This document shows positions 18,142-27,812 of a stretch of 64,000 nucleotides of DNA, one piece after another (the stretch's first letter is position 1; each line of letters begins with the position of its first letter). The position numbers and the translations under genes are program-made. The DNA is from Bacteroidales bacterium (GTDB taxonomy: Bacteria > Bacteroidota > Bacteroidia > Bacteroidales > GCA-2711565), in the NCBI GenBank assembly GCA_028280405.1, contig JANQLW010000013.1:70902-134901 (forward strand), given 5' to 3'. Below the pieces are notes generated by a model that saw only the letters and a list, made by a program, of their open reading frames with translations, was not told the DNA's origin and did no database searches.

Positions 18142-19404
18142 ATGGAAGAAATGATATTTAATACGATTGAAGAAGCAATAGAGGATATCCGTATTGGGAA
18201 AATGGTAATCATTACGGATGATGAAAACAGGGAAAATGAAGGTGATTTGGTAATGGCAGCAGAAAAGGTAACACCAGAGGCCATTAATTTTATGGCTAAA
18301 CATGCTTGCGGATTAATTTGTATGCCTATTATTAAAAGCCGTTTGGAAGAACTGGAGATAGAGCAAATGGTAAAGCATAATACGGATTCTCACGAAACCG
18401 CTTTTGCTGTTAGTGTTGATGCTGCTAATTGTAGGACCGGAATTTCAGCCTATGAAAGGGCAAGTACAATTCAGCAATTAATTGATCCAATATCAAAACC
18501 TTCAAATTTTAACAAACCTGGTCATATTTTTCCTTTAGCATATAAAGAAGGTGGTGTTTTAACCAGAGCCGGACATACTGAAGCTTCTGTAGATCTTGCA
18601 AAACTAGCCGGATTATATCCTGCCGGAGTAATTTGTGAAATTATGAATGAGGACGGTAGCATGGCCAGAATTCCAGACCTTATTAAATACAAGGAAAAAC
18701 ATCATTTAAAAATGATCAGCATAGCAGATCTGATAAAATATATGAGAAAGAAAAATGATCTGGTGGAAAAGGTTTCAGAGACTAAAATGCCTACCAAGCA
18801 TGGTGATTTCATTGCTCATGGTTTTATCAATAAAATAAATGGAGAACATCATGTAGCTCTTATCATGGGGAATATAAATCCGGACGAAGAAGTTTTAGTG
18901 AGAGTACATTCTGAATGCTTAACCGGAGATGTATTCGGGTCACAAAGATGTGATTGCGGAGAACAACTGGATGAAGCCATGAACAGGATCGCAAAAAAAG
19001 GCCAGGGAGTTTTGCTCTATATGCGTCAGGAAGGAAGAGGGATTGGATTGATCAATAAGTTAAAGGCTTATAGATTACAGGATGAAGGCATGGATACGGT
19101 TGAAGCTAATCATGCTTTAGGTTTTAAAGATGATTTAAGAGACTATGGAATCGGAGCTGAAATACTTTCAATGCTGGGAGTTAAAAAAATCAGGCTCATG
19201 ACAAATAATCCTAAAAAAATTAGTGGCTTGGAAGGTTTTGGTTTAATTATAAGTTCCCGTGAACAAATCTTTATGAACCATAATGAAAACAATAAATTCT
19301 ATTTGGATACAAAATCCAAAAAGATGGGGCATTTGTATACTGTATCAGATCATGATATCAAATTAGAAGCTCCTGTTGTAAATGAAAAATATCAGAGTAA
19401 TTAA
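18142..19404 (+). CDS. ribBA: Bifunctional 3,4-dihydroxy-2-butanone-4-phosphate synthase / GTP cyclohydrolase II
   Basis: Supplies both starting materials of riboflavin synthesis: the four-carbon unit from ribulose 5-phosphate (N-terminal RibB) and the pyrimidine from GTP (C-terminal RibA). 420 residues. RibB part, about 1-205: [24 protein letters not shown] and [16 protein letters not shown]. RibA part, about 210-400: [21 protein letters not shown] with the three zinc cysteines, the catalytic [16 protein letters not shown] and [20 protein letters not shown]. Both active sites look intact. The ATG at 18142 or 18151 would serve; I use the first. Third gene of the rib operon, 46 nt after ribE. 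Confidence 0.96.
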   Translation: MEEMIFNTIEEAIEDIRIGKMVIITDDENRENEGDLVMAAEKVTPEAINFMAKHACGLICMPIIKSRLEELEIEQMVKHNTDSHETAFAVSVDAANCRTGISAYERASTIQQLIDPISKPSNFNKPGHIFPLAYKEGGVLTRAGHTEASVDLAKLAGLYPAGVICEIMNEDGSMARIPDLIKYKEKHHLKMISIADLIKYMRKKNDLVEKVSETKMPTKHGDFIAHGFINKINGEHHVALIMGNINPDEEVLVRVHSECLTGDVFGSQRCDCGEQLDEAMNRIAKKGQGVLLYMRQEGRGIGLINKLKAYRLQDEGMDTVEANHALGFKDDLRDYGIGAEILSMLGVKKIRLMTNNPKKISGLEGFGLIISSREQIFMNHNENNKFYLDTKSKKMGHLYTVSDHDIKLEAPVVNEKYQSN

Positions 19405-19454
19405 ATAACTGAAATTAAATAGCCAGCATGTCATCCTGAACTCAGGTATCTAGT

Positions 19455-19485
19455 CCGTCATGCTGAAACAAGTTCAGCATGACGG
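19455..19485. repeat. Palindromic intergenic repeat between ribBA and ribH
   Basis: CCGTCATGCTGAA (19455-19467) and TTCAGCATGACGG (19473-19485) form a perfect 13-bp stem with loop ACAAG. A related half-site, CATGTCATCCTGAACTCAGG, sits just upstream at 19427-19446. This looks like a member of a dispersed REP-like palindrome rather than a terminator, because ribH of the same pathway follows. Confidence 0.6.
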
Positions 19486-19533
19486 CAATAAAAACAAAAT
19501 AGGAAAACCATAAGAAATACAATCAATATAATT

Positions 19534-19995
19534 ATGAAAACAATTCAAGGAAATTTAAATGCCGAAGGACTAAAATTCGGAATTATCGTAGGAAGATTCA
19601 ATGAATTTATTGGTGGGAAATTACTATCGGGTGCTGAAGATGCATTGGTACGCCATGGTGCAAAGTCAAATGATATTACAACAGTTTGGGTGCCGGGTTC
19701 CTTCGAAATTCCATTGATCGCAAAAAAGATGGCTCAATCTAAAAAATATGATGCAGTGATATGTCTGGGAGCAATAATCAGAGGTGGAACTACACATTAT
19801 GATCTAGTTTCGGCTGAAGTGGCTAAAGGGATTGCTCATGTTTCCAATGAAACGGATACACCGGTAATCTTCGGTGTAATTACTACTGAGAATTTGGAGC
19901 AAGCGATTGAAAGAGCCGGAACAAAAGCAGGGAATAAAGGGTTTGATGCGGCGGTGGCTGCGATAGAAATGGCGAATTTGCTAAAACAATTATAA
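19534..19995 (+). CDS. ribH: 6,7-dimethyl-8-ribityllumazine synthase
   Basis: Lumazine synthase condenses the RibA/RibD pyrimidine with the RibB four-carbon phosphate, the penultimate step of riboflavin synthesis; family members form 60-mer or pentameric shells. The 153-residue length is typical. Seen: [37 protein letters not shown] (substrate loop), [28 protein letters not shown] with the catalytic His, and [27 protein letters not shown]. It follows ribBA by about 130 nt that hold a palindromic repeat, so it may be transcribed with the operon through that hairpin or partly on its own. Confidence 0.97.
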   Translation: MKTIQGNLNAEGLKFGIIVGRFNEFIGGKLLSGAEDALVRHGAKSNDITTVWVPGSFEIPLIAKKMAQSKKYDAVICLGAIIRGGTTHYDLVSAEVAKGIAHVSNETDTPVIFGVITTENLEQAIERAGTKAGNKGFDAAVAAIEMANLLKQL

Positions 19996-19998
19996 AAG

Positions 19999-20044
19999 GG
20001 TCGTCGAGCGAAGCCGAGACGCGCTTCGGCTCCGCTCAGCGACC
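19999..20044. repeat. GC-rich palindrome in the ribH/Xaa-Pro peptidase convergent gap
   Basis: GGTCGTCGAGCGAAGCCGA (19999-20017) pairs with TCGGCTCCGCTCAGCGACC (20026-20044) with a few mismatches, far richer in G+C than its surroundings. It begins 3 nt after the ribH stop and ends 6 nt before the stop of the convergent gene, so it can serve as a two-way terminator. The GAGCGAAGCCGAGAC core resembles dispersed bacterial intergenic repeats. Confidence 0.6.
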
Positions 20045-20050
20045 GCTATT

Positions 20051-21439
20051 TTATGAAGCACAGATTGCTTCAATTTCCTCAACAGTTTTAGGAATTGGTT
20101 TTCCTAAAACTCTGTTTCCGGTTTCCGTAACCAATACATCATCTTCAATACGGATGCCACCAAAATTTCTGTACTCATTTACTTTATCAAAATCGATGAA
20201 TTCAGCACAGGTTCCTTCTTTTTGCCATTTATCAATTAATTCAGGAATAAAATAACAACCTGGTTCAACGGTTAGCACAAATCCTGGCTGGAGTTCACGT
20301 CCCAGACGTAAATAAGCTGTACCAAATTCAGTAGCGCGTTTTGTTTTTTCATCATAACCTACATAATTTTCACCTAATCCTTCCATATCATGAACATCAA
20401 TTCCCATCATATGGCCTAATCCGTGAGGCTGGAATAAAGTATGGGCTCCTGCAGCAACTGCAGCATCCACATCACCTTTAATCAGCCCTAAATTTTTAAG
20501 CCCAGTGGTAAGAATTTTTGCAGCAAGGAAATGGATCTCTCTATACTCAACACCTGGCCTGATCGCTTCGATTGCTTTCATATTAGCTTCAAGAACAATT
20601 TCGTAAACTTCTTTCTGACGTTGGCTGAATTTACCACCAACAGGAGTTGTACGGGTAATATCACTTGAATAATGCATGGTAGTTTCAGCACCTGCATCAG
20701 CAATCATCATTCTACCTTCAGTTAAAGTATTGCCATGATAGTGATTATGTAATGTTTGTCCATTAATTGTAAGAATGATAGGGAAAGAAACAGGACCTCC
20801 CTGTGCTAAGGAAATACCTTCCATAGTTCCGGCAATTTCTCTTTCAATAACACCAGGCTTACACATTTTCATTGCAGTTGTATGCATATCATATGCAATA
20901 TCAACAGCTTTTTCAATCTCTGCAATTTCGTATTCGTCTTTAATAGAACGAAGTTTCACAACTGCTTTGATTAATTCTTCAGAAACATAATCCTTCACAC
21001 TTCCTGCTAAAAATCCCAGTAAATCCTGTAATTGAAGCACACGATCTCCACGATAGAAAGGCAAGAAGTGAACTTTACGGCCTTCCTTAACTACTCTATT
21101 TAAAAATCCTTTTAAATCGCCATATGGAGCGGTATTTTCAACACCTACTCCGGCAGCCTGATCTTTAACAGTAGGCTGAGGTCCCATCCAGATAATGTCT
21201 TCAATATCCACATCATTTGCGAAGATGTAATCTTTATGATTATCAATATCAACAACACCTACAAAATCCGGTAAATCTAATCCGAAGAAATAAAGGAAAT
21301 CACTATCCTGACGGAAATGATAAGTATTAGCAGGGTAATTATAACTAGCTTCAGCATTCCCTAAAATTAAAGCAACACCTGAAGTCACTTCTTCTCTTAA
21401 TCGATTTCTGCGATCGATATATACTTCTTTTTTGAACAT
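20051..21439 (-). CDS. Xaa-Pro aminopeptidase-family protein (M24B), copy 1
   Basis: Metallopeptidase of the pita-bread fold that removes an N-terminal residue preceding proline. 462 residues: an aminopeptidase-P N-terminal domain to about 175 (NTYHFRQDSDFLYFFGLDLPDFVGVVDID), then the M24 domain with all five metal ligands visible in MIADAGAETTMHYSSDITRTTPV (two Asp), HGLGHMMGIDVHD (His), TVEPGCYFIPE (Glu) and GIRIEDDVLVTE (Glu). No signal peptide, so cytoplasmic. It is followed by a related gene 85 nt upstream in sequence (copy 2, same strand), suggesting an old tandem duplication; the two differ enough to have different specificities. Confidence 0.94.
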   Translation of the reverse strand: MFKKEVYIDRRNRLREEVTSGVALILGNAEASYNYPANTYHFRQDSDFLYFFGLDLPDFVGVVDIDNHKDYIFANDVDIEDIIWMGPQPTVKDQAAGVGVENTAPYGDLKGFLNRVVKEGRKVHFLPFYRGDRVLQLQDLLGFLAGSVKDYVSEELIKAVVKLRSIKDEYEIAEIEKAVDIAYDMHTTAMKMCKPGVIEREIAGTMEGISLAQGGPVSFPIILTINGQTLHNHYHGNTLTEGRMMIADAGAETTMHYSSDITRTTPVGGKFSQRQKEVYEIVLEANMKAIEAIRPGVEYREIHFLAAKILTTGLKNLGLIKGDVDAAVAAGAHTLFQPHGLGHMMGIDVHDMEGLGENYVGYDEKTKRATEFGTAYLRLGRELQPGFVLTVEPGCYFIPELIDKWQKEGTCAEFIDFDKVNEYRNFGGIRIEDDVLVTETGNRVLGKPIPKTVEEIEAICAS

Positions 21440-21524
21440 AATTGTATGATTTATTTTTAAACTTTATTTTTCTATTTCTTTCAAGTATCAAGAATGCATA
21501 AACAAGCTTTCTCACATCTTGATA

Positions 21525-22814
21525 CTATTTACCCATTAATCTTTCAATTTCATCAGGATCAATAGGAATATTAGGCATTAGATCAACAGGTCCTTCTTCT
21601 GTAATTAAAATATCATTTTCCAATCGGATTCCTATTTCTTCATCCTGAATATATAATCCGGGCTCACATGTAAAGATCATGCCAGGCTTAAAAGGTTCTG
21701 TTTTGGAACCCACATCATGCACATCTAGTCCTAAGAAGTGAGATGTTCCATGCATGAAATAATTAAACAAGACTGCTTTTGCCTTGTCTTTATCATCGAA
21801 TTCAGTTTTAGACATTAAACCAAGCCCTACCAGTTCTTCCTTCATTAACTCATTTACAGCAATATTGACCTTTTCAATGGTATTCCCAACAACTAAAAGT
21901 TTGATGGCTTTCTTTTGAACTCTTAATACTGCATCATAACATTCCCTCTGACGCTTTGAAAATTTTCCATTTACCGGGATTGTTCTTGTAAGATCAGCAG
22001 CATAATTAGCATACTCGGCTCCAAAATCCATCAACAATAGGTCACCATCCTTACATTCTTTATCATTTGTGATATAATGCAATACACAAGCATTTTTTCC
22101 TGAAGCAATAATAGAAGGATATGCACACCCATTCGCTGCATTCATCGTAAATTCATGTTCAATTTCTGCCTGAATTTCATATTCCATTACTCCCGGTTTA
22201 ACAAATTTCAATATTCTTCGGAAGGCTTTTTCAGTAATATCACATGCCTTTTTTATCAAATCTATTTCTGTCTGAGATTTTATAGTTCTAAGCTCGCTCA
22301 TCAATGGGGCAGCTCTTTCAAATTCATGGGTAGGGTATTTATCCATGATTTTCTTTGCCATTCTTTCATCACGTGAAACGACTTCAGTCTCAAACTTCGG
22401 ATATTCATTGGAATTAAAATAAATATTATCAGATGCCAGAATAATTTCTCTGAGCACTGCTTCCATCCTGCCCAAATACATTACATTATTAATTCCCGAA
22501 ATTTCTTTTGCTTCCTTTATAGTTAATTTATGGCCAAACCAGGTTTCCAATTGTTTATTCGATTCGCGGATAAATAATATCTCTTGATACTTTGGGTTTG
22601 GATGGTCAGGGGCAATTACAAAAACACTTAACTCCTGCTCTATACCTGTCAGGTAAAAAAAGTCAGAATTTTGGCGATAGTTATGAAACTGATCTCCACA
22701 ACGTGGCATTTCATCATTCGCATTAAAAACTGCCACTGATTTCTCCCTCATTTTTTTTGCAAAATTGGCGCGATTATTTTTGAATAGTTCCAAATTGACA
22801 GGTAAGTATCTCAT
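21525..22814 (-). CDS. Xaa-Pro aminopeptidase-family protein (M24B), copy 2
   Basis: Second M24B peptidase, 429 residues, transcribed first of the pair. N-terminal domain: FHNYRQNSDFFYLTGIEQELSVFVIAPDHPNPKYQEILFI. Catalytic domain: the metal ligands in LLMDFGAEYANYAADLTRTIPV, HGTSHFLGLDVHDVG, TCEPGLYI and GIRLENDILITEEG are all kept. The sequence is clearly distinct from copy 1, and includes a conserved KSQTEIDLIKKACDITEKAF helix. Cytoplasmic, no signal peptide. Stop is TAG. Its divergent neighbour is sdhC, separated by 218 bp of AT-rich DNA in which I see no strong regulatory motif. Role presumably in peptide turnover and proline supply. Confidence 0.94.
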   Translation of the reverse strand: MRYLPVNLELFKNNRANFAKKMREKSVAVFNANDEMPRCGDQFHNYRQNSDFFYLTGIEQELSVFVIAPDHPNPKYQEILFIRESNKQLETWFGHKLTIKEAKEISGINNVMYLGRMEAVLREIILASDNIYFNSNEYPKFETEVVSRDERMAKKIMDKYPTHEFERAAPLMSELRTIKSQTEIDLIKKACDITEKAFRRILKFVKPGVMEYEIQAEIEHEFTMNAANGCAYPSIIASGKNACVLHYITNDKECKDGDLLLMDFGAEYANYAADLTRTIPVNGKFSKRQRECYDAVLRVQKKAIKLLVVGNTIEKVNIAVNELMKEELVGLGLMSKTEFDDKDKAKAVLFNYFMHGTSHFLGLDVHDVGSKTEPFKPGMIFTCEPGLYIQDEEIGIRLENDILITEEGPVDLMPNIPIDPDEIERLMGK

Positions 22815-23032
22815 ATTAAGTAAGCTTTATTTAAATCAAATAAAAAATTAAAACAGAAACCCAGATTAACGAAATTAAAAATTAAATTTGTTAGACCTTT
22901 TTAATCTTTAATAAATTTTATTACAAGATTTTTAAAAGTTTCCTCTGGCCGCTAAAATTAATAATTTTTCAGAGGCGATTTAAAATAAATTGAGCTAACA
23001 TAAAATTGAAATATTACTAATCTAAAAACCTT

Positions 23033-23722
23033 ATGAGCAATTCATTTTTATCTTTTTCGTCAGTCACGAAAAAAATTACCATGGCAATAGCCGGACTGTT
23101 TCTGATTGTTTTCTTAATGGTGCATTTAGGTATTAATCTGTTTATTTTGCCCATCCATGATGAGCATAAAGAGTGGTTTGCTGCTGCTGCACATTTTATG
23201 GGAACCAATTGGGTTGTCAAAATTTTTGAAATTGTACTAATGGCTGCTATTGTGATTCACATTTTAATGGGAATTCTGTTGCAGATTCATAACTGGATGG
23301 CCAGAGGCACTCGTTATAAAGTAGCTCCTAAATCCAAAACTTCTTTTATGTCAAGATACATTATCTGGACCGGAGCAGTAATTCTTTTATTCTTAGCAGT
23401 TCACTTTTACAATTTTTATTTTATAAAATTAGGTATTGTAGAAGCTCCTGCTGCTGCGAACATTCCTCATCCCCAGGAAGAATATTTTTATGAAATTGCA
23501 GTTTATTTGTTTACAAATGAAATGATATTTAATATACTTTACCTGGTTTCATTTGTATTTTTAGGAATTCATTTGAACCATGGGTTTCAATCTGCTTTCC
23601 AAACTTTGGGATTAAATCATAAGAAATACACTCCTTTTATTAAGGGATTCGGAAAAGTTTATTCGATCGTAATTCCATTGGGGTATATGATTATTCCATT
23701 GTATTTTATGATTTTTGGTTAA
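23033..23722 (+). CDS. sdhC: Succinate dehydrogenase/fumarate reductase cytochrome b subunit
   Basis: Membrane anchor of a B-type succinate:quinone oxidoreductase: one polypeptide with five membrane segments that carries two haems b and the quinone site. 229 residues; helices are visible at about 19-37 (ITMAIAGLFLIVFLMVHLG), 64-88, 104-128, 157-180 and 205-228. Histidines suited to haem ligation include those in MVHLGINL, IHILMG, VHFYNFYF and IHLNHGFQS. The gene order C-A-B and fused anchor are characteristic of Bacteroidota and epsilonproteobacterial/Bacillus enzymes, which may run as succinate dehydrogenase or fumarate reductase; sequence alone does not settle direction. sdhA begins 35 nt downstream. 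Confidence 0.94.
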   Translation: MSNSFLSFSSVTKKITMAIAGLFLIVFLMVHLGINLFILPIHDEHKEWFAAAAHFMGTNWVVKIFEIVLMAAIVIHILMGILLQIHNWMARGTRYKVAPKSKTSFMSRYIIWTGAVILLFLAVHFYNFYFIKLGIVEAPAAANIPHPQEEYFYEIAVYLFTNEMIFNILYLVSFVFLGIHLNHGFQSAFQTLGLNHKKYTPFIKGFGKVYSIVIPLGYMIIPLYFMIFG

Positions 23723-23757
23723 TAAAGATATTTGCTTCAACCTAATAAAGATTGATT

Positions 23758-25677
23758 ATGACTAAACTCGATGCAAAAATACCTAAAGGCCCATTAGCAG
23801 AAAAATGGACCACATACAAAGCAAATGCAAAGCTTGTAAACCCTGCCAACCGTAAAAAACTCGATATAATTCTTGTAGGAACAGGTTTAGCGGGAGGTGC
23901 AGCAGCTTCAACCCTGGGAGAAATGGGCTATAATGTAAAAGCCTTTTGTTTCCAGGATACTCCACGCCGTGCACATTCGGTAGCGGCACAGGGAGGAATT
24001 AATGCAAGTAAAAATTATAAAAATGATGGTGACAGCGACTATCGTTTATTTTATGATATGATCAAAGGTGGTGATTACCGTGCGCGTGAAGCAAATGTTT
24101 ATCGTGCTGCCGAAGTCAGTGCCAACACTATTGACCAATTAACGGCACAGGGGGTTCCTTTTGCCCGAGAATATGGTGGAACTTTAGACAATCGTTCGTT
24201 TGGTGGCGTTCAGGTTTCCCGTACTTTTTATGCAAAAGGACAAACCGGGCAACAGTGCTTACTGGGAGCTTATTCGGGAATGATGCGACAGGTAAGTAAA
24301 GGAACAGTTACTATGTATCCAAGAAGAGATGTATTGGATATTGTACTCATTGATGGCAAAGCAAGAGGTGTAATATCAAGAAATCTGGTCACAGGTGAAA
24401 TTGAAAGACATTCTGCTCATGCTGTAATTTTAGCAACCGGTGGATATGGAACGGTTTATTATTTATCTACTTTAGCTGTTAATTCGAATGCAAGTGCTGC
24501 ATGGGCAGCTTATAAAAAAGGCGCTTTTTTTGCAAACCCTTCTTTTATTCAAATTCACCCGACCTCCATACCTGTCTTAAATGAGTATCAGGCTAAACTT
24601 ACCTTGATGTCTGAATCATTACGTAATGATGGACGCATTTGGGTTCCTAAGAAAAAAGGAGATAAACGCCATGCCAATGATATCCCGGAAGAAGAAAGAG
24701 ATTATTATTTGGAAAGAAGGTATCCGGCCTTCGGAAATTTAGTTCCTCGTGATGTAGCTTCACGTGCTGCTAAAGAAAGATGTGATGCAGGTTATGGTGT
24801 TGGGGAAACCGGATTGGCTGTTAACCTTGATTTTAAAGATGCAATTGCAAAGCAAGGAAAAGCTGCGATTGAAGGCAAGTACGGAAATCTTTTTGAAATG
24901 TATGAAAAGATAACAGGAATTAACCCTTATACGGAACCTATGCGTATTTATCCTGCCGGACACTATACCATGGGTGGACTGTGGGTAGATTATGACCTGC
25001 AAACAACAGTTCCTGGACTATTCGCCATTGGAGAAGCTAACTTCTCTGATCATGGGGCAAACAGACTTGGAGCAAGTTCATTGATGCAATGTGCAGGAGA
25101 TGGCTATTTCATCATTCCTTATACGATCAGTAATTATTTAGCTGATGAGATCAAGACCGCCAAGCCTTCTACTGATTTACCTGAATTCGTAGAAGCTGAA
25201 AAAGCTGTTATAGAAAAGATTTCTAAGCTGATGTCAGTTAAAGGAAAACAATCCGTGACTTCATTCCACAAACGTCTTGGTAAAATCCTTTGGGATTATA
25301 GTGGTATGGCTCGTAATGAAGAAGGACTGAAAAAAGCTTTGACTTTAATCGATGAATTAAAAGAAGAATTCTGGAATAACGTGAATGTTCCCGGTAGTGA
25401 TCAGGAATTGAATCAGGAACTGGAACGTGCCGGACGTGTAGCTGATTTTTTTGAAATCGGCAAATTAATTGTGCAAGATGGTTTAAACAGAAAAGAAAGT
25501 TGTGGTGCCCACTTCCGTGAAGAAAGTCAAACAGAAGGAGGTGAAGCAAAACGCGACGATAAAAACTATTCTTATGTAGCAGCCTGGGAATACCAGGGAG
25601 GTGAAAAAGATCCTAAGTTACACAAAGAACCATTGAAATTTGAATTTGTTGAATTAAAAGAAAGAAGCTATAAATAG
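23758..25677 (+). CDS. sdhA: Succinate dehydrogenase/fumarate reductase flavoprotein subunit
   Basis: Catalytic subunit with covalently bound FAD that interconverts succinate and fumarate on the cytoplasmic face. 639 residues from the ATG at 23758; an earlier TTG at 23752 is not needed. FAD-binding Rossmann motif [22 protein letters not shown] near residue 39; the His of [13 protein letters not shown] is the covalent FAD site; [13 protein letters not shown] and the catalytic-loop segment [12 protein letters not shown] follow; [13 protein letters not shown] and [20 protein letters not shown] form the capping and C-terminal FAD contacts. Length and insertions match the CAB-type enzymes. Sits centrally in sdhCAB. 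Stop is TAG. Confidence 0.96.
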   Translation: MTKLDAKIPKGPLAEKWTTYKANAKLVNPANRKKLDIILVGTGLAGGAAASTLGEMGYNVKAFCFQDTPRRAHSVAAQGGINASKNYKNDGDSDYRLFYDMIKGGDYRAREANVYRAAEVSANTIDQLTAQGVPFAREYGGTLDNRSFGGVQVSRTFYAKGQTGQQCLLGAYSGMMRQVSKGTVTMYPRRDVLDIVLIDGKARGVISRNLVTGEIERHSAHAVILATGGYGTVYYLSTLAVNSNASAAWAAYKKGAFFANPSFIQIHPTSIPVLNEYQAKLTLMSESLRNDGRIWVPKKKGDKRHANDIPEEERDYYLERRYPAFGNLVPRDVASRAAKERCDAGYGVGETGLAVNLDFKDAIAKQGKAAIEGKYGNLFEMYEKITGINPYTEPMRIYPAGHYTMGGLWVDYDLQTTVPGLFAIGEANFSDHGANRLGASSLMQCAGDGYFIIPYTISNYLADEIKTAKPSTDLPEFVEAEKAVIEKISKLMSVKGKQSVTSFHKRLGKILWDYSGMARNEEGLKKALTLIDELKEEFWNNVNVPGSDQELNQELERAGRVADFFEIGKLIVQDGLNRKESCGAHFREESQTEGGEAKRDDKNYSYVAAWEYQGGEKDPKLHKEPLKFEFVELKERSYK

Positions 25678-25744
25678 ATAGTAGAAAGCAGATATTAGAT
25701 ATTCGATTTGTCGAATCTGTGATCTGAATCAAAAAATTAGTGTT

Positions 25745-26488
25745 ATGAAAATAAAACTTCAAATATGGCGTCAAAAAAGTCCAAAGGACAAAGGCCAGTT
25801 TAAAACATATACTTTAGAAGATGTATCTCCCGAAATGTCATTTCTGGAAATGCTGGATGCATTAAATGAAAAATTGATCACTACAGGTGAAGATGAGCCG
25901 GTAGCATTTGAACATGATTGCCGTGAAGGTATTTGTGGTTGCTGTAGTTTATATATAAACGGACGCCCACACGGACCTGCAGAAAAAACGACAACCTGTG
26001 AGTTACATATGCGTTCATTTAAAGATGGGTCAACCATTGTGATTGAGCCATTCCGTGCCAAATCATTTCCGGTAATGCGTGATTTAATTGTTGACCGTAA
26101 TGCATTTGACAAAATCATGCAGGCAGGTGGGTTTATCAATATTGATGCAGGATCAGCTTTAGATGCAAATACACATCTGATTAAAAAAGAATATGCAGAT
26201 GAAGCTTTCAACTCAGCAATTTGTATCGGATGTGGCGCTTGTGTAGCAGCGTGTAAAAATGCATCGGCAATGCTATTCGTTTCTGCTAAGGTTTCTCAAT
26301 ATGCTTTATTGGAGCAAGGTAAAGTAGAAGGCAAAGAAAGAGTTGAATCTATGGTTGCCAAAATGGATGAGCTTGGATTTGGGAATTGTACCAATACTTA
26401 TGCCTGCGAAGTCGAATGCCCGAAAGGGATATCAGTCGAGAATATTGCAAGGTTGAATCGTGAGTTTATTAATGCGAAATTATCTTAA
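25745..26488 (+). CDS. sdhB: Succinate dehydrogenase/fumarate reductase iron-sulfur subunit
   Basis: Electron-transfer subunit linking the flavin of SdhA to the haems of SdhC. 247 residues with the three cluster motifs: a plant-type [2Fe-2S] site in [19 protein letters not shown] plus the later TTTC; the [4Fe-4S] site in [14 protein letters not shown]; and the [3Fe-4S] site shared with [15 protein letters not shown]. The protein is cytoplasmic and membrane-associated. It starts 67 nt after sdhA and the operon ends in a clear hairpin at 26535. Confidence 0.96.
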   Translation: MKIKLQIWRQKSPKDKGQFKTYTLEDVSPEMSFLEMLDALNEKLITTGEDEPVAFEHDCREGICGCCSLYINGRPHGPAEKTTTCELHMRSFKDGSTIVIEPFRAKSFPVMRDLIVDRNAFDKIMQAGGFINIDAGSALDANTHLIKKEYADEAFNSAICIGCGACVAACKNASAMLFVSAKVSQYALLEQGKVEGKERVESMVAKMDELGFGNCTNTYACEVECPKGISVENIARLNREFINAKLS

Positions 26489-26534
26489 GTTTAATAAAGC
26501 TTAAAACCTTTGTATAAATAACAGCCTTTTAAAT

Positions 26535-26556
26535 AGCCCCGGACCTAACTGGGGCT
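26535..26556 (+). terminator. Terminator hairpin of sdhCAB
   Basis: AGCCCC (26535-26540) pairs with GGGGCT (26551-26556) around a 10-nt loop, 46 nt after the sdhB stop. Following bases are AT-rich (ACTTATATTT) but not a pure T-run. Confidence 0.6.
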
Positions 26557-26602
26557 ACTTATATTTATGAGATTTTTTAATTTAAAGTAGGCTTATTTTA
26601 GC

Positions 26603-26610
26603 TATATTTG
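26603..26610 (+). promoter_or_regulatory. -7 box of the holB transcript
   Basis: TATATTTG matches TAnnTTTG and overlaps the TTG at 26608 that opens the longest frame, so that TTG cannot be the start; the ATG at 26635 is, with a leader of about 15-20 nt. Confidence 0.6.
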
Positions 26611-26634
26611 AGCTTTTTACCAGCACCATCATTT

Positions 26635-27771
26635 ATGCTTTTCAAAGAGATTATCGGACAGGAAGATACCAAGAAAAGATTGATCCAAACGGTGAAGGAT
26701 CAAAGGGTAAGTCATGCTCAATTATTTTTAGGTTCACATGGTGTTGGCAAATTAGCTTTAGCAATTGCATATGCCCAATACATCAATTGCCACGATAAAA
26801 AAGAAAATGATTCCTGCGGGATTTGTCCTTCTTGTGTGAAGTATGAAAAATTAGCCCATCCTGATTTACATTTTATTTATCCGGTAGCATCTACAAAAGA
26901 AGTCAAAAAGCCCCAAAGTAAAGAATTTGTTGAGAGCTGGAGAGAATTGCTTACAGCCCAAAATGCATATATCAACCTCAATCAGTGGTATGAAGCCATT
27001 GGCATAGAAAATAAACAAGCCATCATTAATAAAGATGATTGCAATGCTATTATTAAAACCTTGGGATATAAATCCTACGAGTCGGAATATAAGGTAATGA
27101 TCATTTGGATGGTGGAAAAATTATTCCATGCTGCTGCACCCAAACTACTGAAAATACTGGAAGAACCACCCGAAAAAACTTTATTCATTCTTATTTCAGA
27201 AAATCAGGATCAGATATTAGCCACCATTAAATCCAGAACACAAATTGTTAAAGTACCTCAGCTTAAGGATGAGATACTTATTGATACTTTAGTAAAACAG
27301 CATGGATGTAATCCTGAAGATGCACGCCGGATTGTAAATCTATCGGAAGGCAGTTATCATAAAACGCTGATTAATCTGGAATCTGATGAGGAAGAAAAAA
27401 ACAATTTTGCCATGTTCCGCGACTGGATGCGCTTATGTTACCAAACTGATGTTTCCAAAGTGATTTCCTATACAAATGATCTGGCAAAAATTGGAAGAGA
27501 ACCTCAAAAGCGTTTTTTGAGTTATGCTTTAAGAACTTCCCGTAATGGAATTCTTCTAAACTTAAATCAGAATAATTTGGTAAAACTGGAAAATGAAGAG
27601 TTAAGCTTCATGAAAAAGTTTTCCCCATTTATAAATACTGCAAACATACAGGAATTTAATAAGGAGCTGAACGAAGCACTTTATCATATTGAAAGAAATG
27701 CAAATCCTTCAATCTTATTTTTAGACTTATCGTTGAAGGTTATGCGATTACTCAGGAGGAAAGCAGAATAG
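26635..27771 (+). CDS. holB: DNA polymerase III delta-prime subunit (clamp loader)
   Basis: AAA+ clamp-loader subunit that helps open and place the beta sliding clamp during replication. 378 residues from the ATG at 26635. The N-terminus FKEIIGQEDTKKRLIQTVKDQRVSHAQLFLGSHGVGKLALAIAYAQY carries the sensor-type P-loop of delta-prime/DnaX proteins, followed by the zinc-binding cysteines CHDKKENDSCGICPSC and the HPDLHFIYP strand. The ILEEPPEKTLFILISEN segment and the IKSRTQ sensor-1 arginine are typical. Followed 41 nt later by ricT; holB-ricT-gldH-PBP order is a common arrangement in Bacteroidota. Stop is TAG. Confidence 0.92.
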   Translation: MLFKEIIGQEDTKKRLIQTVKDQRVSHAQLFLGSHGVGKLALAIAYAQYINCHDKKENDSCGICPSCVKYEKLAHPDLHFIYPVASTKEVKKPQSKEFVESWRELLTAQNAYINLNQWYEAIGIENKQAIINKDDCNAIIKTLGYKSYESEYKVMIIWMVEKLFHAAAPKLLKILEEPPEKTLFILISENQDQILATIKSRTQIVKVPQLKDEILIDTLVKQHGCNPEDARRIVNLSEGSYHKTLINLESDEEEKNNFAMFRDWMRLCYQTDVSKVISYTNDLAKIGREPQKRFLSYALRTSRNGILLNLNQNNLVKLENEELSFMKKFSPFINTANIQEFNKELNEALYHIERNANPSILFLDLSLKVMRLLRRKAE

Positions 27772-27785
27772 CATTTAAATTTTAG

Positions 27786-27793
27786 TATTTTTG
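27786..27793 (+). promoter_or_regulatory. -7 box ahead of ricT
   Basis: TATTTTTG matches TAnnTTTG, 19 nt before the ricT ATG. It would give ricT-gldH-PBP a promoter separate from holB with a very short leader. Confidence 0.5.
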
Positions 27794-27812
27794 CATTTCA
27801 AAACAGAACACA

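Noticed and set aside
19427..19485. CRISPR-like repeat in the rib operon
   Set aside because: One full palindrome and a half-site only; no regular repeat-spacer spacing and no cas gene in the window.
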